Assembly (NCBI RefSeq): GCF_008632075.1
Contig: NZ_VWVM01000005.1
Location: 1 to 64,000, forward strand
DNA length: 64,000 bases
Direction of reading: 5' to 3'
DNA from: Candidatus Pantoea gossypiicola
GTDB taxonomy: Bacteria > Pseudomonadota > Gammaproteobacteria > Enterobacterales > Enterobacteriaceae
This document shows positions 54,865-62,773 of this stretch, one piece after another (positions within the stretch are counted from its first letter, which is position 1; every line of letters starts with the position of its first letter). Below the pieces are notes generated by a model. That model saw only the letters and a list, made by a program, of their open reading frames with translations. It was not told the DNA's origin and ran no database searches. The translations under genes were made by a program, and so were the position numbers.

Positions 54865-56668
54865 TGTCAGTGCAGCCTATTTGGCTCAGGCTGCCGAGCT
54901 GGCCGGGAATCCGGGCCAGTTAGCCGCGTATGAATCCCGTGGGCATTGCGTGGTACTCGCCGGGCCAGGTAGTGGTAAGACCAAGACGCTCGTGCTGAAG
55001 CTGGCCCGAATCCTGGCCGAGGATGTTCAGGCTCCACGTGGCGCGGCATGTATCACATATAGCCAAGAATGTGCTCGCGAGCTGATCCGTCGTCTCGAAG
55101 CGCTGGGGCTCAGAGAAGCACCGAATCTCTTTATCGGAACCGTCCATGGGTTCTGTTTGCGCCATCTGTTGATGCCCTATGGACGACTGGCCGATTTGCC
55201 AATCCCATTTCCGCTTTCAGTAGCTTCTCAGCGTGCTAGCGAGCGGTTACTTCGACAATCTGGTGACCGTCTCTTTGGCCCAAACCATCCCTATAAGGCT
55301 ATTGATCTCGGACGACATCGCCGTTCGGTGCTGAACCGCAACAGTGTTGCCTGGCGTGCAGAGGAGGAACTCGCTGCCTGGGCCGAGGCCTACGAAGCGG
55401 CATTGCGGCAGGAAGGGCTAATCGACTACGACGATATGGTGGTATTCGGCCAGCGTCTGATCGTCGAGCATGACTGGGTTCTACCCTTGGTACAGGCGAA
55501 ATTTCCGATCCTTGCGGTTGATGAATATCAGGATTTGGGCGTTGCGCTCCACCGTATAGTCAAACGCCTGGCTTTCGAGGGTGGCGTACGCTTATTTGCT
55601 GTGGGTGATGCAGACCAATCGATCTACGGTTTCACTGGTGCCGATGGTGCGTTACTCATGGAACTGGCAAGCAGGAGAGACGTTGAAACAGTCAGGCTTC
55701 AGTTGAACTATAGATCAGGAACGGGCATCGTCAATGCATCTGAGATGGTGTTGGGTGAGGTTCGTGGTTATCGCGCAAGCGACCCGAACCGCCAGACAAC
55801 CATTGCGTTCCAGCTGTGTCCGGATGGTCTGGAGGATCAGGCTGTCCATGCTGTCGCGCAGATTATTCCAACTGCGTTAGCTGCTAAGCCGGGTCGAACG
55901 CTGGGTGACATCGCCATTCTGTACAAGGACTACCGTGCCGGTGATGTGGTGGCCGATGCGGTGACCGCTGGCGGTTTTGATTACATTCGTGTGGACACCG
56001 CAGCACCTTATCGCAAGGTTGCCTTGACGAGCTGGGTGGAGGATTGCGCGGCATGGTGTGCTGGTGGTTGGCGTATTGGGCGCCCTCAACTGCGTGGATT
56101 GATAGACCGTTATCTGGCATTTCATCGGGCGAGACTGGATGATGCATGCGCCCGGCGCAAGGGACAGGAGTTAACTAGGCTGCTTTGGGCACTTCGCACC
56201 GACCAGCAACCTGCGTGCGATTTTGTCGTGTCGTTGCGCAACGGACTCGTTGATTCCCTGCTGGCTACTGAACCGGCACTTTCTGATCAGGCTGAGCAAC
56301 TGGAACACATGACTGCAGCACTTGCCGAAGGCGGTGCGTTGGCGCTGCTGGACATAACGAGCCTAGGTGGTCGTGACGGCTCACCTGAACACCTCAATTT
56401 GCTGACGCTTCACTCAGCCAAAGGTTGCGAATATGACGTGGTCATCATGGTCGGTTTGGATCTGGGGAATTTGCCGTGGCGTAATGAGGCGCCAGAGAAG
56501 CTGCGCGAAAGCCGTCGTCTTTTCTATGTGGGGCTGACCCGCGCACGGGATGAGGTGCATATGCTGTATTCCGGTTTTGTTGATGGTCGCAACGGCCCTA
56601 TGCGTCTAGGGCGTTCCCCATTTCTGGATGAACTGGAGGCGCGAATGCGAGGGGCCGGTTTATGGTAG
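54851..56668 (+). CDS. UvrD/Rep-like superfamily 1 helicase (GajB-like)
   Basis: A 605-residue helicase. Motif I AGPGSGKTKT (37-46), motif II VDEYQD (223-228), motif III GDADQSIYGF (252-261), motif IV LNYRSG, motif V LTLHSAKGCEYDVVIM, motif VI RRLFYVGLTRARDEV. ATG 54851 lies inside the nuclease gene and overlaps its end by 14 bases; the longer frame to 54749 is out of place. GajB in the original Gabija system is about 490 residues, so this is a longer variant. Expected to sense or process DNA ends and activate the OLD partner. Confidence 0.88.
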   Translation: MPLRSVSAAYLAQAAELAGNPGQLAAYESRGHCVVLAGPGSGKTKTLVLKLARILAEDVQAPRGAACITYSQECARELIRRLEALGLREAPNLFIGTVHGFCLRHLLMPYGRLADLPIPFPLSVASQRASERLLRQSGDRLFGPNHPYKAIDLGRHRRSVLNRNSVAWRAEEELAAWAEAYEAALRQEGLIDYDDMVVFGQRLIVEHDWVLPLVQAKFPILAVDEYQDLGVALHRIVKRLAFEGGVRLFAVGDADQSIYGFTGADGALLMELASRRDVETVRLQLNYRSGTGIVNASEMVLGEVRGYRASDPNRQTTIAFQLCPDGLEDQAVHAVAQIIPTALAAKPGRTLGDIAILYKDYRAGDVVADAVTAGGFDYIRVDTAAPYRKVALTSWVEDCAAWCAGGWRIGRPQLRGLIDRYLAFHRARLDDACARRKGQELTRLLWALRTDQQPACDFVVSLRNGLVDSLLATEPALSDQAEQLEHMTAALAEGGALALLDITSLGGRDGSPEHLNLLTLHSAKGCEYDVVIMVGLDLGNLPWRNEAPEKLRESRRLFYVGLTRARDEVHMLYSGFVDGRNGPMRLGRSPFLDELEARMRGAGLW

Positions 56669-56842
56669 TCGGGAATAAATGCGTGATCGAATCTGTGGAC
56701 AGCCAGCAAAAGAAAACGCCGATAATTGCGCCACCTTCCAATGCTGAACCAAAGGCACAATGCATCTTCCATAATTTAGTCCACTGAACAGGTAAATCAT
56801 CACCTGCGACTGAAACTGGACCGAAAGATGGTTTGCTACCCG
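56669..56842. other. Gap behind the helicase gene
   Basis: No gene seen. Confidence 0.4.
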
Positions 56843-56932
56843 TTAAAAGCGATGAAAAACGATAAACGCTCTAATTTCAAAGCCGCCAGCATGGCATCGA
56901 AAACGCATCGTTATTTGATGGATAAAATTTGA
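56843..56932 (+). pseudogene. ArdC-type antirestriction protein, C-terminal remnant
   Basis: Codes LKAMKNDKRSNFKAASMASK then THRYLMDKI-stop, nearly identical to the last 29 residues of the intact ardC-like gene ending at 63718 (LKALKNDKRYIFKAAS...HRYLMDKL). Upstream sequence does not continue the match. It shows that a second ArdC-bearing element once ended here. Confidence 0.8.
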
Positions 56933-56964
56933 GTCTGTTAGCGATTCACCAATCAAACCAAAGC

Positions 56965-57015
56965 AAGAGCCCGCTCAGGTTTCCCTGAGCGGGCTCTTCA
57001 AATTGACTGGACTCG
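56965..57015 (-). repeat. Terminator plus degraded tRNA-Asn 3' end (copy 3)
   Basis: A perfect 14-base stem (56965-56978 with 56985-56998, loop GTTTCC) as at 11705-11738, then AATTGACTGGACTCG, which equals the tRNA-Asn 3' end (275-295) with nine bases (GGCTCCTCT) deleted. A third junction in the same orientation. Confidence 0.7.
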
Positions 57016-57100
57016 TACTTCATTTGTATCCCTTGTTACAAGGGATGATAATATTTTAATAAAACCACCCCTAATTCATAAGGGGTAGTTTTATTTTAAA

Positions 57101-57403
57101 TTAACCTGTAATAAACAATTTTGACTTGTTGCTAGGCGTTTTAAAATTACTCAATCCTCTCTTTTGCCCTGCATCATGACAAACTAAATATATAGGATAT
57201 CGTTTATTGTCCCCAATTGTTTCCATATCTATTTTCTTGTTTTTCCCTTCTGCATGGTATTCACCGAATAGATCAGGCTTTGGTTTCTTATTTGTTTTTT
57301 TAAAAACGGTATCAAAAGTCAATAAAAGATTGGTTCTTTCTAATGTCCTTTTTTTTACCTTGCAATAGTGGAAGTGATATCCAAAGTTATGGTTTTCAAC
57401 CAC
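57101..57403 (-). CDS. Hypothetical AT-rich ORF, 100 residues
   Basis: Basic, Lys/Asn-rich protein: NLLLTFDTVFKKTNKKPKPD, GDNKRYPIYLVCHDAGQKRG. No family recognised. The open frame continues upstream of its ATG through PGTKEGVVVENHNFGYHFHY, parallel to the end of the next ORF, so the two may be one gene with a frameshift near 57430. Confidence 0.4.
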   Translation of the reverse strand: MVENHNFGYHFHYCKVKKRTLERTNLLLTFDTVFKKTNKKPKPDLFGEYHAEGKNKKIDMETIGDNKRYPIYLVCHDAGQKRGLSNFKTPSNKSKLFITG

Positions 57404-57804
57404 AACACCTTCTTTTGTACCTGGGATTTGTAGGAGATAACATATATTGGGTATTGATTATTGAGGCACAAGCAGCTTATGTTCTTCAAGTAAGATAGCA
57501 TCACTGTAAATAGGAATGATATCAATAACATCATGATAAAATGGTAACGGAGTTTTAAATTTATTTTAGTATTTTTTCCATTTATTAGTATTTCATTTTC
57601 TTGTCGTTGCAAGAGCGTTTCCAAATGAAATTCGATCATCGATTCAAGTTTAAATATTATTTCAAGATAAGATTCTATATTCTTTTCGTCAGGAAATTCT
57701 CTTAGAAAGTTCCAATGAAATCTTCTGTTCCAATCACCTATTATTTCTAGCTCATGGATGATTTTTCTAATAAAATCTATTGTTGACCTATCTACTGTTT
57801 CCAT
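57355..57804 (-). CDS. Hypothetical membrane protein, 149 residues
   Basis: Helical N-terminal part (IDFIRKIIHELEIIGDWNRR; YLEIIFKLESMIEFHLETLL) and one strong hydrophobic segment (FIMMLLISFLFTVMLSYL). AAGG lies ten bases before the ATG. No family recognised. The C-terminal 40 residues overlap the start of the ORF behind it in another frame. Could be a two-gene unit or one frameshifted gene of about 240 residues. Confidence 0.45.
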   Translation of the reverse strand: METVDRSTIDFIRKIIHELEIIGDWNRRFHWNFLREFPDEKNIESYLEIIFKLESMIEFHLETLLQRQENEILINGKNTKINLKLRYHFIMMLLISFLFTVMLSYLKNISCLCLNNQYPIYVISYKSQVQKKVLWLKTITLDITSTIAR

Positions 57805-57904
57805 AGGTTGAACCTTTTTTTGTAGTCGATTTTATATTTTGTCATAACAATAAGGAAATTAATCGGATATATTTAAATTATTCTGTTGCCTTTAATTGCT
57901 TGCC
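57805..57904. other. AT-rich gap
   Basis: Promoter side of the 149-residue ORF. Confidence 0.35.
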
Positions 57905-58224
57905 CATTAAAATAGTCTAATTGTTATCGGTCAATCGATTTTCTTAATTATTTCATGCAATGCTTCCCCGGATGCTCATGTGCCGGAAGGCAAATGTTAC
58001 ACCATTGCGAATTACGATATCAGTTTTCCCGGTTTGATGAAACAGATCAGCAACTGGCGCAAGGGACCGGGTGTTTTATCCGGATAGACCTCAGCAGGAC
58101 GGCCCCGGTCAGGGGTAATCCCGTTAAAGGCAGGATGACCATCAGTGATGCTCTCTGTACCGCACTCGCGGGGGCGGGGCTGAAAGTGACTGAACAGCAG
58201 GCTGATTCGATAACGGTCAGATGA
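57905..58224 (+). pseudogene. STN-domain (secretin/TonB N-terminal) protein remnant
   Basis: A first frame ends CYTIANYDISFPG. A second frame, shifted by one base, goes on FDETDQQLAQGTGCFIRIDL, then GRMTISDALCTALAGAGLKVTEQQADSITVR-stop. That is the STN domain of FecA-type receptors or secretins, with no receptor behind it. No start codon in the first frame. A remnant of a conjugation/secretion gene or a TonB receptor. Confidence 0.55.
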
Positions 58225-58660
58225 TGAGTGCGGAAAGAGGATAAAGTATGAGTAAGATATTGATTTTTTTATGCTGTATACCCTGGCATTTTCAGCATTG
58301 ACTTATGCCGGGCAGAGTGACTCAAAGGACGGGTGCAAACTGTAGCGTACAAATGATGCCAACGGCGGAGCCAGACTTGCCGGGGAAAACGGTCTGCGGG
58401 GCATGAATGGTTGACCGGGAGGAACCAGACCCTCGCCTGATGGCAAATACTATCTCCCCGGCACATATGAGGAATGTTATTCCGGGCATTAAAGCTCCCT
58501 GCACCAGAACAGATATTCGTCCGGAGCGCAGGATTATGAGAGAGCCTGAGGTAGCCATATCCTCGAGCTGGGGTGCGGCAATGGAATGATGGCATCCCTG
58601 TGGTTTTCCTGTAAGTATCACAGTGAAAACCAAAGTTTAGCATCCCTCAATCTAAAGTAG
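58225..58660. other. Decayed small secreted-protein region
   Basis: At 58248 a frame opens MSKILIFL and, after a shift, continues YTLAFSALTYAGQSDSKDG, a signal-peptide-like start, followed by stops in all frames. I cannot name the gene. Confidence 0.3.
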
Positions 58661-60640
58661 TTAATGTTTGTAAATGACATCATCAATTAGTCCGACAGGT
58701 AACCCGTTTTCCTTATTTGCACTATAGTGAGCAACAGTTATAGCTTTTAATCTGTCAGAAAGCTTATCAGGGACATCATTGTCTACAACAATTATCTGAC
58801 ACGGGCTTCTTTTTTTCTGCGCATAATTGGTTATTTCTATGAGTGCATTATAGATGTTTTCATATTTTTCTGGATCAGAAATTCCTTCATCAATATCATC
58901 TATTATATTGGTCTCGGATGCATATTTCGTCTTCAAGTTTTTTCCGAGATACTTACCTATAGTATCAAGCATCAAAAAACGAGGATGGTTTATGTCTGAG
59001 TCAATAGAGCTCTTTAATATTGATGACATATACCCTATGGAAATAATAGTTCTTAAACCTCCAGATGTAATATTAAAATAGTCTCTATCTCTTACAATGG
59101 GCGAGAAATGTTTTTTACTTATACTTATCCCAGTTCTATTTTTTATTTTCACACCGGTTAAAAAAATCATCAAATCATCCCCTAAAGAAGATAATATACC
59201 ATCTATGCTAGGAGCATTAACTCTTAAGTCGTTAAGTTTTTCTGTAAGAGTTTCTATATTATCTGTAAGGCTTTTTTGCTTGGTTAAAAGTTCCTCTTGA
59301 CGGTTTCTAACTTTTAAGCTTGATACTAAAGCCTCTCTTTTTTTACTTACAGATGTTATTTCTTTTAATAAAGAATCACGTTGGGTGAGAAATGGAGTAA
59401 TAAACTGTTTTGCTTCTGTATCTATCATTCCACTGACTTTGTTCAGATCAGCTTCAAGTTGAATTTTATCATCCAGCAAAATCCTATGTTCATGAGTCAG
59501 GTTAATAATTAGATCGCTAATGGATTTTTCTCTTTTTTCTAATGATAATAATTCTTCATCGAGAGACTCAGGTTTGGATTTGATAAATCCACCTTCACCG
59601 TTCTCAATGGTAATTATATTATCACAAATAGGGCAATTACATTTAATATCTTGGGTAAGGCCAATTTTTTCATTAGCCAAATGAATTGCTTTTATTTTCT
59701 TTATGTCATTAATATAATCGTTTTTAAGTCTAATGTATTGATCTTTTTTTAAATTTATTTCTTCAATGCTTCTTACGATCATTTTTATTTTTAGGTTGAA
59801 TTCTGAATGGTACGATTTAAACTGATTGTAATTGTCAGAGTTTGCCATCATACTACTATTTAATGAGTGAAGCTCAATGTTCAACGAATCATAGATTAAA
59901 TCACATTCTTCTATTGCATCATCAATTGATGGGATGCTTTCATAACCTGTCTCTCGCAAAAACTCCGAAACATGTTCATACTTTTTACGCAAGTTGTTTA
60001 ATTCAGATCTTTTATCTGATATTTGTTGCTCAATATCGGATATGTCAGTGTCTAGTACGTTATATATATATTTGAAAACTTCTTTAGTATACGTATATTT
60101 AGCCCAGTCAGTCATTCCCAAGAGAGACTTGCTTCCCATATCATCTTGATTGACGTAGGAATATTTAATGATATTTCTGAAGCTTAACCGCTTAAATTGA
60201 CTAGTCACCTGAGTGGGTGACACTTTTAATTTTAATTTGGGGAAATTTAATGCATCCATTAAGAAATCAGAAAAGAATCCATCTGGGGCATTGTTATTAG
60301 AGAAGTTAGGAGCATATTTTCTAGAAATGAATGCTTCTCTCCTCTCGAAAGGACACTGATAGACCTCAATGAAATTTTGTGGTTTGTAAATATCTCTAAC
60401 TATGGTATAGGCAGAATCATTTATTATAACCTCTAACGCCGCATAATTAACAGATGATATAATCTCATCGGCCAACTCTATTTTACTGGCGCCAAGTAAA
60501 TAGTTAATAAACTCTAAAATACTAGATTTTCCTGTGTCTGAATCACCATGTATAATATTTAATCCATCTTCAAACTTGACAATGTAATTCTTACGTACAC
60601 CAACAAGGATTAATCGTTCAATTCTTAAATAGGATTTCAT
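58661..60640 (-). CDS. ABC-3C-type SMC/Rad50-like ATPase with zinc hook
   Basis: A 659-residue ATPase. N-terminal Walker A HGDSDTGKSS (31-40); coiled coils about 200-325 and 355-475 flank a Rad50-like hook, CNCPICDN (Cys334, 336, 339); ABC signature-like NITSGGLRTIISIGYM (523-538); Walker B PRFLMLDTIG (553-562) with aspartate 559 but no following glutamate (Thr560), so hydrolysis may be slow or partner-dependent. The C-terminal SPCQIIVVDND segment holds the H/D-loop strand. Start overlaps the stop of the middle component by four bases. Third gene of the module; expected to sense DNA or RNA and license the effector (family knowledge plus inference). Confidence 0.85.
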   Translation of the reverse strand: MKSYLRIERLILVGVRKNYIVKFEDGLNIIHGDSDTGKSSILEFINYLLGASKIELADEIISSVNYAALEVIINDSAYTIVRDIYKPQNFIEVYQCPFERREAFISRKYAPNFSNNNAPDGFFSDFLMDALNFPKLKLKVSPTQVTSQFKRLSFRNIIKYSYVNQDDMGSKSLLGMTDWAKYTYTKEVFKYIYNVLDTDISDIEQQISDKRSELNNLRKKYEHVSEFLRETGYESIPSIDDAIEECDLIYDSLNIELHSLNSSMMANSDNYNQFKSYHSEFNLKIKMIVRSIEEINLKKDQYIRLKNDYINDIKKIKAIHLANEKIGLTQDIKCNCPICDNIITIENGEGGFIKSKPESLDEELLSLEKREKSISDLIINLTHEHRILLDDKIQLEADLNKVSGMIDTEAKQFITPFLTQRDSLLKEITSVSKKREALVSSLKVRNRQEELLTKQKSLTDNIETLTEKLNDLRVNAPSIDGILSSLGDDLMIFLTGVKIKNRTGISISKKHFSPIVRDRDYFNITSGGLRTIISIGYMSSILKSSIDSDINHPRFLMLDTIGKYLGKNLKTKYASETNIIDDIDEGISDPEKYENIYNALIEITNYAQKKRSPCQIIVVDNDVPDKLSDRLKAITVAHYSANKENGLPVGLIDDVIYKH

Positions 60641-61143
60641 TTTGACACCTTGAATACTTCATTCAGAATGGAATTTAATTTACTGGAGGTTAGTGATTTT
60701 ATTTTATCCAGTGATTTGGTATAAGCTTTCACTGAGTTAAAGTATTCGCCGCCAAACTGCTCGTAAGCGCGTTCACCCTCAGTTGTTAAACTAAAATAAG
60801 TTGCACCATCAGACTTTGTTACACGAAGCCATCCCAGTATCGACACTTTTTTCAAAAGTGTTTTTATTTTTGGAGTGCTGAAAAGAATATCAACGTTTAA
60901 TGATAGACTTTTAATTGTATAAGTTTCTGTCATATCAATGGATGTGTTTTGTTTACCTGCCAAAATCATTACAGCCTCAAGTTTTGACGGGTTTTTAATC
61001 AAATATAAAAATATTTGAATTTTATTTCTATCCAACAATAGAACATCATTTCTATTCTTGCTTAGCGTATGAATTAAAATAATCAGAAGAGCAACATTCA
61101 AATTAAAATCTTCATCAAGAGGAATATAAGGTAATGAAATCAT
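60637..61143 (-). CDS. ABC-3C middle component, winged-helix protein
   Basis: A 168-residue protein. N-terminal helices (NVALLIILIHTLS), then a winged-helix-like half with KTLLKKVSILGWLRV and a wing GATYFSLTTEGERAYEQFG. Sits between hydrolase and ATPase with ATGA overlaps on both sides. Size, position and wHTH fold match the middle component of ABC-3C systems, thought to link the ATPase to the effector's C-terminal domain. Confidence 0.75.
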   Translation of the reverse strand: MISLPYIPLDEDFNLNVALLIILIHTLSKNRNDVLLLDRNKIQIFLYLIKNPSKLEAVMILAGKQNTSIDMTETYTIKSLSLNVDILFSTPKIKTLLKKVSILGWLRVTKSDGATYFSLTTEGERAYEQFGGEYFNSVKAYTKSLDKIKSLTSSKLNSILNEVFKVSK

Positions 61144-62348
61144 TTTTGCCCCCTTAAACTATTCAAAGAGTCAAGAGATGTGTCTGGGGACCAAATTATA
61201 TCTCTATCTAGCTTATTAGCAAGCTGATGCAGCATTCCTTTCTTATGTACACTATCAAGTGTATCAAGAAGAGATGATAATTTAACCTTATCTTCATCTT
61301 CTATTTTTTTGTGTATTGCAGCTAAGAGTTGGTTTGCTGTATTATGATTTGCTATAGAGTCATGATACTGTGTTTGATATATCTCCCTTATTTTTCTATA
61401 CAAAACACTTAAGGTTTCTCTATCTCGATCGCTAGTGAAAATATTTCTGGCCAATTCTGCATTATAATAATACTCCTTAGCATGTTTTGATATATCACTA
61501 TGTACATCAGCGACTATCATTTTCAATACAAAAAATTCATTGTCATATTGCTTATCATCTTTAAATTCTGGTGAAGATGAAATTAGTTCCGTTTTGTTAT
61601 GTATTTCAAGAGCTAGTTTCTTAACGATAAGATAAACATTAGAATCCCTATCCTTTGGTTTGCAAATTGTCGAATGATCCTCCTGAACAGCTATAGACTC
61701 TTTGGCAGAAACTTGAACAGGAATTGCACTGGCTTTAACTACAATACTATCGTAGCTTCCATACAAAAACTTTAACTCAGGGAGTTTAGACAATTTTACC
61801 CATCTGCGGTTTAGAGAATCTGTTTCTTTACTAAATACACTTAAATCACCAAGCTGGACATTTGATGAAACCATACTAGCCCATGAAGCAGTTTCTGACC
61901 CCGAATGAGGAACAGCAAGTGAAATAAATCCAGTTATATTGTGAGAAAGATCTCTTTCATGCATTTTAATAATGCATGATTTTGCTATTAAACCTCCCAT
62001 GCTGTGAGCGACAAATATTATATTACTATAATCGGATAAATTTATTTGACATTCACCAACAAGTAACTCTGATAATTCATCAACAGGAAGATTGACTTCT
62101 TTTTTTGTTAGTGATGTGAACAACCTGGCAAGTAGATTTCTACTTTTACCGTAGGTATTCGTAAAATTAGTGAAATACTCAAAACAAGCTATATCAAAGG
62201 CATCACAAAAATCTTCATCCTCACATATAAGCTGTGGAAAGGATGTGATCTTATCAACTGCCCACGTATCACTTCCGCCTTTTAAGCCATGTATAAACAA
62301 GATTAAGTGTTTAGCATTATTTTTTTTCTTCCAGATTAACATACTCAT
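61140..62348 (-). CDS. Alpha/beta hydrolase effector fused to ABC-3C C-terminal domain
   Basis: A 402-residue protein. N-terminal serine hydrolase: oxyanion loop FIHGLKGG (residues 18-25), nucleophile elbow FVAHSMGGLIAKS (Ser116), acid GSYDSIVVKA (Asp200), histidine VQEDHSTICKP (His225), a complete lipase/esterase triad. The C-terminal 130 residues (from about EFFVLKMIVADV) are helical and separate from the hydrolase; they fit the ABC-3C C-terminal domain. ATG 62348 has AGAGA upstream; the GTG at 62417 has no RBS. First gene of the three-gene operon. Likely attacks membrane lipids or an acyl/ester substrate when triggered (inference). Confidence 0.82.
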   Translation of the reverse strand: MSMLIWKKKNNAKHLILFIHGLKGGSDTWAVDKITSFPQLICEDEDFCDAFDIACFEYFTNFTNTYGKSRNLLARLFTSLTKKEVNLPVDELSELLVGECQINLSDYSNIIFVAHSMGGLIAKSCIIKMHERDLSHNITGFISLAVPHSGSETASWASMVSSNVQLGDLSVFSKETDSLNRRWVKLSKLPELKFLYGSYDSIVVKASAIPVQVSAKESIAVQEDHSTICKPKDRDSNVYLIVKKLALEIHNKTELISSSPEFKDDKQYDNEFFVLKMIVADVHSDISKHAKEYYYNAELARNIFTSDRDRETLSVLYRKIREIYQTQYHDSIANHNTANQLLAAIHKKIEDEDKVKLSSLLDTLDSVHKKGMLHQLANKLDRDIIWSPDTSLDSLNSLRGQK

Positions 62349-62549
62349 TACTGTCTCTTTATTTTTTTCAGTAGGATTTCTGTGTGAATAATTACATTCT
62401 CTAACCAATTGTTTCACTAATCAATCAGAATTTTCACTCTCAAGGAGTGGCTTGAAAAATCTTTTAAATCAATAAATTATGATGGTTTTGATTGCATGCG
62501 TATTGCTACGGTGCAGTTATTCATTCAATAGTTCAAACCCTTTTCACCG
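62349..62549. other. Divergent gap between effector operon and ardC
   Basis: Promoter space for both directions. No gene seen. Confidence 0.4.
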
Positions 62550-62584
62550 CTGCATAGCAAGGGGCGCTGCGCCCGGCTATGCAG
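62550..62584 (+). promoter_or_regulatory. Compound hairpin in the ardC leader
   Basis: Outer arms CTGCATAGC/GGCTATGCAG (62550-62558 and 62575-62584) enclose a second palindrome GGGCGC-T-GCGCCC (62562-62574). Such GC-rich compound hairpins precede plasmid/ICE antirestriction genes and may act as a single-strand promoter or regulatory hairpin during transfer (inference). Confidence 0.45.
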
Positions 62585-62773
62585 GGGCAAGTTTTTTTCT
62601 CTCGTGCGCTTTTCGTTCTCCGTATCTGCTTCCGGTTAATCTTTTCCCAACACAACCCGTCCCGTAAGGGTAAATGGCACGCATGCTGCGCCCTTGCTGG
62701 CCGGAACGATGCCGGGAAAGCGAACCGTCAGGCGATACGAAGACGAAAATCACACACTGACGGAGAAAAAACC

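Noticed and set aside
58540..58600. Translated motif ILELGCGNG suggesting a methyltransferase
   Set aside because: Occurs in a short frame closed by stops on both sides with no other methyltransferase motif; chance match.
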